From NCBI GenBank assembly GCA_031283575.1, contig JAITBL010000048.1, forward strand, positions 1-35,717: a stretch of DNA of 35,717 bases, in the 5' to 3' direction. The notes beneath the pieces are model-generated. The model was not told the origin of the DNA and ran no database searches. It was given only the letters and a program-made list of their open reading frames with translations. The translations under genes were made by a program, and so were the position numbers. The stretch is from Treponema sp. GTDB lineage: Bacteria; Spirochaetota; Spirochaetia; Treponematales; Breznakiellaceae. Positions 27,779-35,717 of this stretch are shown here, one piece after another (positions within the stretch are counted from its first letter, which is position 1; every line of letters starts with the position of its first letter).

Positions 27779-27857
27779 ATATGTTCCACTAAAAGTGGAA
27801 ATAGACATGTTCCACTAAAGTGGAAATAGACATGTTCCACTAAAGTGGAAATAGACA
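27772..27857. repeat. Three tandem copies of a 25-26 bp repeat GAAATAGAYATGTTCCACTAAA(A)GTG plus partial fourth; each copy holds a hairpin TTCCACT-AA-AGTGGAA
   Basis: 27772-27797, 27798-27822, 27823-27847, partial 27848-27857. Confidence 0.95.
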
Positions 27858-27906
27858 GTTGGGCTGTGAGTCCAGTTAGACGTGAACTTAAGGAGAGGGA
27901 TAACAG

Positions 27907-28188
27907 GTGTCGAGGTCGATTAAAAAGGGGCCCTTTATCGAAAAGAGCCTTTACAAAAAGGTGCTTGAGATGAGTAAGGCCGGGGACCGGAAGATGATAA
28001 AAACCTATTCGCGGTGTTCAACGATTATCCCCGAAATGGTCGGCGGAACCATTTCTGTTTATAACGGCAAGGTCTGGGTTCCCGTGTACATTACGGAAAA
28101 CCTGGTCGGCCACAAACTGGGGGAATTTGCCCCCACCCGTATCTTTAGGGGCCACGGCGGTTCCGACAAGAAAGCGGCGAAAAAGTAG
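27907..28188 (+). CDS. rpsS: 30S ribosomal protein S19 (GTG start)
   Basis: [18 protein letters not shown]. Confidence 0.99.
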   Translation: MSRSIKKGPFIEKSLYKKVLEMSKAGDRKMIKTYSRCSTIIPEMVGGTISVYNGKVWVPVYITENLVGHKLGEFAPTRIFRGHGGSDKKAAKK

Positions 28189-28194
28189 GATGGT

Positions 28195-28563
28195 ATGAAG
28201 ATAAAGAACGGATACACGGCGGTAACCAGGTTTATCATTGCCTCTCCCTATAAGGTGCGTCCGGTGGCGGATCTGGTGCGGCGCAAACCCTACCCCGAGG
28301 CCATGGCCCTTTTGGAAAACATGCCTCACCGCGGCGCCAGGCTCGTCGGCAAGACGGTGCGTTCCGCCGCGTTTAACGCCCTGGGGCAAAACAAAAAGCT
28401 CGACGAGGACATGCTCTATGTCCGTGATATACAGGTTGACGAAGGCCCCAGGCTTAAGCGGGTTTGGTTCCGCGCCAGGGGAAGGGCGGACATGCTTCTG
28501 AAAAGGCTCTGCCACATTACCGTGGTGGTTGACGAAATAAGCGCTGTAAAGGCGGGCAATTAA
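28195..28563 (+). CDS. rplV: 50S ribosomal protein L22
   Basis: [42 protein letters not shown]. Confidence 0.98.
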   Translation: MKIKNGYTAVTRFIIASPYKVRPVADLVRRKPYPEAMALLENMPHRGARLVGKTVRSAAFNALGQNKKLDEDMLYVRDIQVDEGPRLKRVWFRARGRADMLLKRLCHITVVVDEISAVKAGN

Positions 28564-29300
28564 TGGGACAGAAAGTAAATCCGATCGGACTGCGGGTGGG
28601 GATCAATAAAACCTGGGGTTCCCGCTGGTATGTGGACCCAAGGGAATACGCGGCGACATTGCACGAGGATCTGAAACTTCGCAAGACCCTTATGGGCATG
28701 AGCGAATGTAAGGGGGCCGATATCGCCGAAGTGGAAATTATCCGCCATCCCCAGCGGATAACGATTGTGATCCATACGGCCCGTCCCGGGGTGATCATCG
28801 GCGTCAAGGGCGCCAATATCGAAAAGATAGGCGCGGAATTGCAGAAGAGTATTCAGCCGCTTCCGGGCCGCAAGGAGCAGGTTTCTCCCAAAAAAGTACA
28901 GATCAAGATCAAGGAAGTCCGTAACGCGGACAGTAATGCCCAGATTGTGGCGCAGAATATAGCGCGCCAGCTTTTGGCGCGGGGAAGTTTCCGCCGTACG
29001 ATGAAGCAGGCGATCAGTAACGCCATTAAAAAAGGCAACGCCCAGGGAATTAAGGTGCGCCTTTCAGGCCGTTTGGGCGGCGCCGAAATGTCCCGTACCG
29101 AAGAATCAAAGGAAGGGCGCATTCCCCTTCATACGCTGCGGGCGGATATCGACTACGGCTTTGCCGAGGCGCATACCACCTTTGGCGCGATAGGCGTCAA
29201 GGTCTGGGTATACAACGGAATGAAGTACGGCAAAGAACAGAAGGAAGATGCGGGAGCCCTGGTGCGCAAGCGCCGTGAGCGGACCCCCGTAAGGAGTTAA
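28563..29300 (+). CDS. rpsC: 30S ribosomal protein S3
   Basis: [25 protein letters not shown] domain. Confidence 0.99.
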   Translation: MGQKVNPIGLRVGINKTWGSRWYVDPREYAATLHEDLKLRKTLMGMSECKGADIAEVEIIRHPQRITIVIHTARPGVIIGVKGANIEKIGAELQKSIQPLPGRKEQVSPKKVQIKIKEVRNADSNAQIVAQNIARQLLARGSFRRTMKQAISNAIKKGNAQGIKVRLSGRLGGAEMSRTEESKEGRIPLHTLRADIDYGFAEAHTTFGAIGVKVWVYNGMKYGKEQKEDAGALVRKRRERTPVRS

Positions 29301-29301
29301 T

Positions 29302-29724
29302 ATGCTGAGTCCCAAGCGCGTAAGGCGCCGCAAGGTGCAGCGGGGTAATATGCCGGGAAACGCGACCCGGGGAAACTATGTGGCGTTCGGAGACTTTGGT
29401 CTTGTCGCCATGGATCGCATGTGGATCACCAACCGGCAGATCGAAGCGGCCCGTGTGGCCATGAACCGTCATGTCAAGCGGGGGGGCAAGCTCTGGATCA
29501 GAATATTCCCCGACAAGCCCTATTCCAAAAAGCCGGCGGAAACCCGCATGGGTAAGGGTAAGGGCGCTCCCGAATACTGGGTGGCGGTGGTTAAACCCGG
29601 TACGGTAATGTTCGAGCTTGGTGGTATCGACAAGAAGCTCGCGGAAGAAGCCATGAACCTGGCGGGTTCAAAGCTTCCCATTAAAACCAGGTTTGTAGCC
29701 CGCGCGGACTTTGAACTGGCATAG
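29302..29724 (+). CDS. rplP: 50S ribosomal protein L16
   Basis: [25 protein letters not shown]. Confidence 0.99.
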   Translation: MLSPKRVRRRKVQRGNMPGNATRGNYVAFGDFGLVAMDRMWITNRQIEAARVAMNRHVKRGGKLWIRIFPDKPYSKKPAETRMGKGKGAPEYWVAVVKPGTVMFELGGIDKKLAEEAMNLAGSKLPIKTRFVARADFELA

Positions 29725-29736
29725 GACGGAAGAGGT

Positions 29737-29946
29737 ATGAAAAATTCCTTCAAGAACCTGTCTTTTCAGGAACTCAAGGTAAAGCGGGACGAACTGAACC
29801 GCAAGTATATGGAACTGCGCTTTCAGATGGTGGTGGGTCATGTTGATAATCCCCTGCAAAAGCGGATTATGCGCCGCCAGATTGCGCGGCTTAACACGCT
29901 CATTACCGAACAGGCAAAATCGGGCGCGGCGGAGAAGAAGGCGTAA
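29737..29946 (+). CDS. rpmC: 50S ribosomal protein L29
   Basis: Position and [23 protein letters not shown]. Confidence 0.95.
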   Translation: MKNSFKNLSFQELKVKRDELNRKYMELRFQMVVGHVDNPLQKRIMRRQIARLNTLITEQAKSGAAEKKA

Positions 29947-29947
29947 A

Positions 29948-30217
29948 ATGGAAGAGGCGAAAAAGCCGCGGAGCGGCAAAAAAGAGTTTGTGGGAATCGT
30001 TAAAAGCGACAAGATGAATAAAACCATTGTGGTGTCGGTAGAGAACAAGGCCCTTCATCCGCTTTACAAGAAGTATGTAACCCGTGTTAAGCACCTCAAG
30101 GCTCACGACGGCGCCAATGACGCGAAAGTCGGCGACCGTGTGCGGGTAATCGAGTGCCGGCCCGTCAGCAAGGAAAAGTGCTGGAAGCTTGCCGAAATTC
30201 TTGAGCGGGCAAGGTAA
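29948..30217 (+). CDS. rpsQ: 30S ribosomal protein S17
   Basis: KKEFVGIVKSDKMNKTIVVSVENKALHPLYKKYV; internal ATG of listed ORF. Confidence 0.98.
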   Translation: MEEAKKPRSGKKEFVGIVKSDKMNKTIVVSVENKALHPLYKKYVTRVKHLKAHDGANDAKVGDRVRVIECRPVSKEKCWKLAEILERAR

Positions 30218-30229
30218 GGAGAGCGGAAA

Positions 30230-30601
30230 ATGGTTCAGGTAGAAACGTTCCTGAATGTGGCCGACAATTCGGGGGCCAAGATCGTTCAGATTATCAAGGT
30301 CCTGGGGGGCTCGAAACGCAAGTACGCCAGTATCGGCGACATTGTGGTGGTGGCTGTCAAAGACGCCCTGCCGATGTCGGCGGTAAAAAAGGGTACGGTG
30401 GAAAAAGCCGTTATTGTACGGACTCACAAGGAATACCGCCGCAGCGACGGAACCTATATCCGTTTTGACGATAACGCCTGCGTCCTTATCGACGCGGCGC
30501 TCAATCCCAAGGGTAAGCGTGTCTTTGGACCGGTGGCCCGGGAACTGCGGGAACGCGCCGAGTTCATGAAAATCGTGTCGCTCGCGCCGGAAGTTTTGTA
30601 G
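30230..30601 (+). CDS. rplN: 50S ribosomal protein L14
   Basis: [33 protein letters not shown]. Confidence 0.99.
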   Translation: MVQVETFLNVADNSGAKIVQIIKVLGGSKRKYASIGDIVVVAVKDALPMSAVKKGTVEKAVIVRTHKEYRRSDGTYIRFDDNACVLIDAALNPKGKRVFGPVARELRERAEFMKIVSLAPEVL

Positions 30602-30610
30602 GGGTGAATG

Positions 30611-30955
30611 ATGGCAGTACAGGCTGAACATAAATTCAAAATCCGGAAAGAGGATACCGTGGAGATCATCGCCGGAAAGGACAAAGGTAAACGGGGGCGT
30701 ATACTCAAGATCCTCCGCGCCAGGGATCGGGTGCTGGTGGAAGGGCTTAACATGGTAAAGAAAGCCATGCGCCGCCGGAACCAGCAGGATAGGGGCGGCA
30801 TCGCCGATATTGAAGCGCCAATTCACGCTTCCAACGTGATGATTGTGTGCAAGAAATGCGGACCCACGAGGATAGGCTATAAAATTACCGAAGGGCCGGC
30901 GGGTAAAAAACCGGTCAAGACCCGTGTTTGCAGAAAGTGCGGAGAGGCATTATGA
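30611..30955 (+). CDS. rplX: 50S ribosomal protein L24
   Basis: [23 protein letters not shown]; paired CxxC motifs at C-terminus. Confidence 0.97.
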   Translation: MAVQAEHKFKIRKEDTVEIIAGKDKGKRGRILKILRARDRVLVEGLNMVKKAMRRRNQQDRGGIADIEAPIHASNVMIVCKKCGPTRIGYKITEGPAGKKPVKTRVCRKCGEAL

Positions 30956-31506
30956 GCGAAAAATACGAACCGAGGCTCAAGAAAATATACCGCGAGCAGA
31001 TTGCTCCGGAACTTTTCAGGGAGTTTAACTACACCTCGCCCATGCAGACTCCCCGCCTCGAAAAGATCGTGGTAAGCATGGGGGTAGGCGAAGCGCTGAC
31101 CAACAAGAAAATTCTTGACGCCGCCATTGACGACCTTACCCTGATTACCGGCCAGAAAGCGGTCAAGACCAAGGCGCGCAAGAGTATTGCCAACTTCAAG
31201 ATCCGGACCGGCCAGGAGATCGGCGCCAAAGTAACCCTGCGGGGAAAAATGATGTACGAATTTCTGGATCGCCTGGTCAATGTGGCGCTGCCCCGCGTTA
31301 AGGATTTTAGGGGGATAAGTCAAAACGCCTTTGACGGGCACGGAAACTATGCCCTGGGGATTGTCGAGCAGATCATTTTTCCCGAAATTGATTTTGATAA
31401 AATAGAACGGGTTGCGGGGCTCAATATCGTTATTGTGACTACCGCACGAACCGACGCGGAGGCCAGGGCCTTCCTCGCCAAGTTCGGCATGCCCTTCAGG
31501 AAGTGA
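30952..31506 (+). CDS. rplE: 50S ribosomal protein L5
   Basis: [42 protein letters not shown]-like C-terminus. Confidence 0.99.
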   Translation: MSEKYEPRLKKIYREQIAPELFREFNYTSPMQTPRLEKIVVSMGVGEALTNKKILDAAIDDLTLITGQKAVKTKARKSIANFKIRTGQEIGAKVTLRGKMMYEFLDRLVNVALPRVKDFRGISQNAFDGHGNYALGIVEQIIFPEIDFDKIERVAGLNIVIVTTARTDAEARAFLAKFGMPFRK

Positions 31507-31513
31507 GGTATTC

Positions 31514-31699
31514 ATGGCAAGAAAAGCAATGATCATAAAGGCTTTACGGACGCCTAAATATAAAACCAGGAAGGTAAACCGCTGCCGGATTTGCGGCCGG
31601 GCGCGGGGCTACCTTCGCAAATTCGAGATGTGCCGCCTTTGCTTCCGCAAATTTGCAAGCGAAGGATTAATTCCGGGCGTCACTAAATCAAGCTGGTAG
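31514..31699 (+). CDS. rpsN: 30S ribosomal protein S14, zinc-binding type
   Basis: [27 protein letters not shown]. Confidence 0.98.
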   Translation: MARKAMIIKALRTPKYKTRKVNRCRICGRARGYLRKFEMCRLCFRKFASEGLIPGVTKSSW

Positions 31700-31708
31700 G
31701 AGGAGAGG

Positions 31709-32107
31709 ATGAGCGTTTCTGACCCCGTTGCGGATATGCTGACCAAAATCCGGAATGCCGGAATGGCAAAGCATGAAAAGGTTGATATTCCTACCTCAAA
31801 ACTCAAGCTTGAGATCGTCAAGATCTTGAAGACCGAAGGCTATATCAAGAATTTCAAAAAGGTCAGTCAGGAAGGATCCAACACCATCAGGGTGTTCCTT
31901 AAATATGATGATGAAACGGGACCGGTGATTCACGGCATGGAAAAAGTGAGCAAGCCGGGCCGTCGGGTATACACGGGCTATCAAAATATGCCCCGCGTAT
32001 TTAACGGATACGGAACCCTAATCGTTTCCACCTCCAAGGGCGTGACCACCGGAAAAAAGGCCGCCGAAAAAAAGGTTGGCGGCGAAATTATCTGTACCGT
32101 TTGGTAA
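31709..32107 (+). CDS. rpsH: 30S ribosomal protein S8
   Basis: [35 protein letters not shown]. Confidence 0.99.
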   Translation: MSVSDPVADMLTKIRNAGMAKHEKVDIPTSKLKLEIVKILKTEGYIKNFKKVSQEGSNTIRVFLKYDDETGPVIHGMEKVSKPGRRVYTGYQNMPRVFNGYGTLIVSTSKGVTTGKKAAEKKVGGEIICTVW

Positions 32108-32119
32108 CGAGGAAGAAGT

Positions 32120-32659
32120 ATGTCGCGTATCGGAAAAATACCGGTTAATGTTCCTTCGGGCGTCAAGGTAAGTTTTACAGACTCCGTGATGACTGTGGAA
32201 GGGCCTAAAGGTAAGCTTGCCCAGAGCTACCATCCGGTAATTAGTTTTGAAGCAGGGGAAGGAACGATTACCGTAAGCCGCGCCAACGAAGAAAAGCAAA
32301 CCAGGGCTTTTCACGGTCTTTACCGCAATCTTCTCAATAATATGGTGATCGGTGTTTCTTCGGGATTTACCAAGTCGCTGGTGGTTACCGGCGTCGGTTA
32401 CCGCGCCGAGGTGCAGGGAAAATTGTTGGTAATGAATCTGGGCTACTCAACGGAAATTTATGTCGGCATTCCCGACGACCTTACCGTAACGGCCGACGCC
32501 GGCGGCAAGGTGACCATAGGCGGCATTAATAAACAGCGGGTCGGCGAATTTGCCGCCCAGGTGCGCAAGCTCAGGCTGCCCGAACCCTATAAAGGTAAAG
32601 GAATCCGTTATGAGGATGAACAGATCAGAAGGAAAGTCGGCAAGTCCGGCGTCAAATAG
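32120..32659 (+). CDS. rplF: 50S ribosomal protein L6
   Basis: [41 protein letters not shown]. Confidence 0.99.
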   Translation: MSRIGKIPVNVPSGVKVSFTDSVMTVEGPKGKLAQSYHPVISFEAGEGTITVSRANEEKQTRAFHGLYRNLLNNMVIGVSSGFTKSLVVTGVGYRAEVQGKLLVMNLGYSTEIYVGIPDDLTVTADAGGKVTIGGINKQRVGEFAAQVRKLRLPEPYKGKGIRYEDEQIRRKVGKSGVK

Positions 32660-32667
32660 GGAAATGT

Positions 32668-33030
32668 ATGCAGCGTAAGATGTTGGAAAAAGACCGGAAA
32701 CGGCAAAAGCGAAAGATCCATATCAGGAAGACTCTTTCCGGAACGGCCGCGAGGCCGCGGCTCAGCGTTACCAGGAGCAACAAGGCGCTTTATATGCAGG
32801 TTATTGACGATGACAAGGGGCATACCCTTGTTTCCGCCTCGACCCTGGAAAAGGATCTGCGGAGCCTCAAGCCCAATCTGGACGGAGCTTCGCGGCTGGG
32901 AGAAATTATGGGAAAACGTCTGGTGGAAAAAAATATCACTACCGTCGTTTTTGATCGCAACGGATATTTGTATCATGGCCTGGTAAAAGCCATGGCCGAC
33001 GGCGCCCGCAAGGCCGGCGTACAGTTCTAG
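32668..33030 (+). CDS. rplR: 50S ribosomal protein L18
   Basis: [40 protein letters not shown]. Confidence 0.98.
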   Translation: MQRKMLEKDRKRQKRKIHIRKTLSGTAARPRLSVTRSNKALYMQVIDDDKGHTLVSASTLEKDLRSLKPNLDGASRLGEIMGKRLVEKNITTVVFDRNGYLYHGLVKAMADGARKAGVQF

Positions 33031-33038
33031 GGGGCCTC

Positions 33039-33578
33039 ATGGAACATTCGAGAGAAGGCGGCCGCAGAGACCGTGACCGTGACAGAAGGGAAGAAAAAGA
33101 CAAGGAATTTGTCGAAAAGCTCGTCAAGCTGAACCGTACCGCCAAGGTAGTCAAGGGCGGCCGGCGCTTTTCGTTTTCCGCCCTTACCGTGGTGGGGGAC
33201 CGTAAAGGCAGAGTGGGCTTTGGTTTTGGAAAGGCCAACGATGTCTCCGAAGCGATCCGCAAAAGCATCGACAAAGCCAAGCGGAATTTGATAAAGCTTC
33301 CCGTCAAGAACGGAACGATACCTCACGAAATCCAGGGGATTTTTAAGGCTTCCAAAGTGCATTTAAAACCCGCCTGTTCCGGTACCGGCATTATTGCCGG
33401 CGGTCCCGTGCGGGCGATCATGGAAGCGGGCGGCATTACCGACGTGCTTTCCAAGTCTATCGGCGCGTCCAGTCAGTATAATGTAGTTAAGGCCACCTTC
33501 AACGGGATAAGCCGCATGATGGACGCCAAAGCCCTTGCGCGGGCCCGGGGCAAATCGCTCGAGGAGCTCTGGGGGTAG
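33039..33578 (+). CDS. rpsE: 30S ribosomal protein S5
   Basis: [41 protein letters not shown]. Confidence 0.99.
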   Translation: MEHSREGGRRDRDRDRREEKDKEFVEKLVKLNRTAKVVKGGRRFSFSALTVVGDRKGRVGFGFGKANDVSEAIRKSIDKAKRNLIKLPVKNGTIPHEIQGIFKASKVHLKPACSGTGIIAGGPVRAIMEAGGITDVLSKSIGASSQYNVVKATFNGISRMMDAKALARARGKSLEELWG

Positions 33579-33579
33579 T

Positions 33580-33783
33580 ATGGCAAAGCTTAAAATTACA
33601 CTGGTACGAAGTACGATTGCCTGCCTTCCCCGGCAGCGCGCTACGGTCCGTTGTTTGGGATTACGAAAGACAGGTTCCAGTACCGTTCAGGAAAATTCCC
33701 CGGCGATCAAGGGGATGATTCAAAAGGTCGCTCATCTGGTCAAGGTGGAAGAGGTAAACGCCCAGGGGGTACGGGATGCATGA
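33580..33783 (+). CDS. rpmD: 50S ribosomal protein L30
   Basis: [31 protein letters not shown]; internal ATG of listed ORF. Confidence 0.95.
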   Translation: MAKLKITLVRSTIACLPRQRATVRCLGLRKTGSSTVQENSPAIKGMIQKVAHLVKVEEVNAQGVRDA

Positions 33784-34330
33784 ATTTGATTTACACGCCC
33801 CCGATGGCGCCAACAAAAAAAGAAAGATACTGGGCCGCGGCGCCGGTTCCGGGCGGGGCACCACTGCCGGCAAGGGAAACAAGGGCCAGCAGGCCCGTTC
33901 CGGCGGTAAAACCTATGTCGGTTTTGAAGGGGGCCAGATGCCCCTCTACCGCCGTATTGCCCAGCGGGGTTTTTCCAATTATCCCTTCAAAAAGGAATAT
34001 CAGGTTGTCAACCTTGTGGAAATCGAAAAACGCTATGAAAACGGCGAAACGGTTGACGCGGAAACCCTGGCTGCAAAGGGCGTTGCCAAAGGCCCTGTGC
34101 CGGTCAAAATACTCGGCGCGGGCGATCTTACCAGAAAGCTGAGTTTTAAGGTTGCGGCAATTTCCGCGTCGGCAAAGGAAAAAATCGAAAAAGCCGGCGG
34201 CAGTGTTGAAGCGCCTGCCGGAGGCGGCGGAACGCCCGCGCCGCGGGAAGGAAAGAAAGGCAAGCGGCAAAAACGCAAAGCGAAAGCGGTTGCGGCGGCA
34301 ATTGCCCGCGCCTCGGGGGTTAAGGAATAG
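33776..34330 (+). CDS. rplO: 50S ribosomal protein L15 with C-terminal basic/Ala-rich extension
   Basis: [43 protein letters not shown]. Confidence 0.98.
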   Translation: MHEFDLHAPDGANKKRKILGRGAGSGRGTTAGKGNKGQQARSGGKTYVGFEGGQMPLYRRIAQRGFSNYPFKKEYQVVNLVEIEKRYENGETVDAETLAAKGVAKGPVPVKILGAGDLTRKLSFKVAAISASAKEKIEKAGGSVEAPAGGGGTPAPREGKKGKRQKRKAKAVAAAIARASGVKE

Positions 34331-34333
34331 CTC

Positions 34334-35665
34334 ATGGCAAATCCACTGGTCGGTATATTCAGGGTTAAGGAACTCAGGGAACGGATCTTCTATACGGTGC
34401 TCCTCCTCCTTGTTTTCCGTTTGGGGGCGGTGCTTCCCATTCCCGGGATCAATGTACAGGTTCTTACCAATTTCTTTCGTACCCAGCAGAATTCGGGAAG
34501 CGCCATTGTCGACTATCTGGACTTCTTTGCCGGCGGCGCTTTTTCCAACTTTTCGGTGTTTATGCTGGGGATCATGCCGTATATCTCCATGTCGATCATC
34601 ATGCAGCTGCTCCTCATTGTGTTTCCTTCCTTAAAAAAGCTTTCACAGGAAGAGGGCGGCCGCAAGAAAATCCAGAGCTATCAGCGGATAGGTACGGTGG
34701 CGGTCTGTATTATTCAGAGTTTTGCCGTTACCCAATATGCCCAGTACATCGCGCGGCAGACAGAGGACTTTTTTACGATCAGCAACTTCTATATGTTTGC
34801 GTCGATTGCCGTTCTGACGGTTACGACGGGGACCATGTTTCTGATGTGGCTGGGTGAACAGATTACGAGGCGGGGAATAGGAAACGGTATCAGTCTTCTT
34901 ATCTTTGCCGGTATTGTGGCGCGGCTTCCAACCGCGGTGTACGAGCTGGCGCAGCAGGTTGCCCGCGGCGAGCAGAACCCCGTGTTTGTAGCGGTTGTCT
35001 TTGTCATGTTTGTCGCTATCGTGGCCCTGGTGGTGTTTGAACAGCAGGGACAGCGAAAGATTTCGGTTCATTATGCCAAACGGGTTGTGGGCCGGCGCAT
35101 GTACGGGGCGCAAAACACCTACATTCCCTTCAAGATCAATCCTTCGGGGGTTATCCCGGTCATCTTTGCATCCTCCATCCTTACCTTTCCCTTGCAGATA
35201 GCCTCCACCGTCGGAGGGAACGTGGCCTGGCTGGGGGCGGTTTCCCGGGCCCTGGCCCCCCACGGGCTGCTTTACAATTCCCTCTATGTACTCCTCATCA
35301 TCTTTTTTGCCTATTTCTACACCCAGGTAAGCCTCAATCCCATTGAAATAGCCAAAAATATACGGGAGAACGGCGGTTCTATCCCGGGGATCCGTTCCGA
35401 GCGGATAGAGGAATATCTCACCAAGATACTGAACCGCATCGTGCTGCCCGGTTCCCTGTATTTGGCCCTGATTGCCGTTATTCCCACCATTATCCAGGGG
35501 ATATTCAAATTCCCCTCCTCGATTTCCTATTTGATGGGCGGGACAAGCCTCCTCATATTGGTAGGGGTCGATCTGGATACCATGAGTCAGGTTGAGGGGC
35601 TCTTGAAGATGCACCACCATGATGGTTTGACGCGAAAGGGCAGGCTCAGGGGAAGGAACCTGTAG
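34334..35665 (+). CDS. secY: Preprotein translocase subunit SecY
   Basis: Multi-TM protein with LGIMPYISMSIIMQLL, RRIGNGISLLIFAGI-like and YAKRVVGRRMYG motifs. Confidence 0.99.
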   Translation: MANPLVGIFRVKELRERIFYTVLLLLVFRLGAVLPIPGINVQVLTNFFRTQQNSGSAIVDYLDFFAGGAFSNFSVFMLGIMPYISMSIIMQLLLIVFPSLKKLSQEEGGRKKIQSYQRIGTVAVCIIQSFAVTQYAQYIARQTEDFFTISNFYMFASIAVLTVTTGTMFLMWLGEQITRRGIGNGISLLIFAGIVARLPTAVYELAQQVARGEQNPVFVAVVFVMFVAIVALVVFEQQGQRKISVHYAKRVVGRRMYGAQNTYIPFKINPSGVIPVIFASSILTFPLQIASTVGGNVAWLGAVSRALAPHGLLYNSLYVLLIIFFAYFYTQVSLNPIEIAKNIRENGGSIPGIRSERIEEYLTKILNRIVLPGSLYLALIAVIPTIIQGIFKFPSSISYLMGGTSLLILVGVDLDTMSQVEGLLKMHHHDGLTRKGRLRGRNL

Positions 35666-35717
35666 CGAGTTGACCATTTACCGAAAATTTTGTTTAATAG
35701 GGGTTCGGTTCCGGATT

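Noticed and set aside
27637-27840. 67-aa minus-strand ORF ([25 protein letters not shown]...) running through the rplB-rpsS repeats
   Set aside because: Reads through the tandem hairpin repeats and rplB antisense; the repetitive peptide is a by-product of the repeat
27772-27857. CRISPR array interpretation of the 25-bp tandem repeats
   Set aside because: Units are directly contiguous with no spacers, inside a ribosomal operon, and no cas genes are present
34643-35677. 344-aa minus-strand ORF opposite secY
   Set aside because: Mirrors SecY; His/Gly/Asp-rich shadow translation

Overview
The window is GC-moderate, gene-dense bacterial chromosome. Protein content and gene order look like a spirochaete, probably a termite-gut-type Treponema; this is inferred from sequence character, not from a search. 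Left to right: two lipoprotein genes; nth-ispF-ispD and a CarD-like gene (minus strand); a SorC/DeoR-type regulator divergent from a glucitol-family PTS operon (gutM, EIIC, EIIB, EIIA, a SAF-domain oxidoreductase, ptsI, ptsH); a ROK-family regulator and a hypothetical gene; a catechol meta-cleavage cluster (catechol 2,3-dioxygenase, 2Fe-2S ferredoxin, HOV aldolase, acylating acetaldehyde dehydrogenase, 2-oxopent-4-enoate hydratase, HMSA hydrolase); an M20 peptidase, galE and a split transketolase; then a merged str-S10-spc ribosomal operon (rpsL to secY, without fusA). The points most worth a second look are: ispD and ispF in the same frame separated by a single TGA with an in-frame repeat linker; an oxygen-dependent ring-cleavage pathway in a probable anaerobe; a glucitol-type PTS paired with an unassigned SAF oxidoreductase; a triplicated hairpin repeat between rplB and rpsS; and several palindrome/promoter arrangements that look like operators. 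I did not see a clearly novel defence or mobile system. No CRISPR, tRNA or rRNA genes were recognised.
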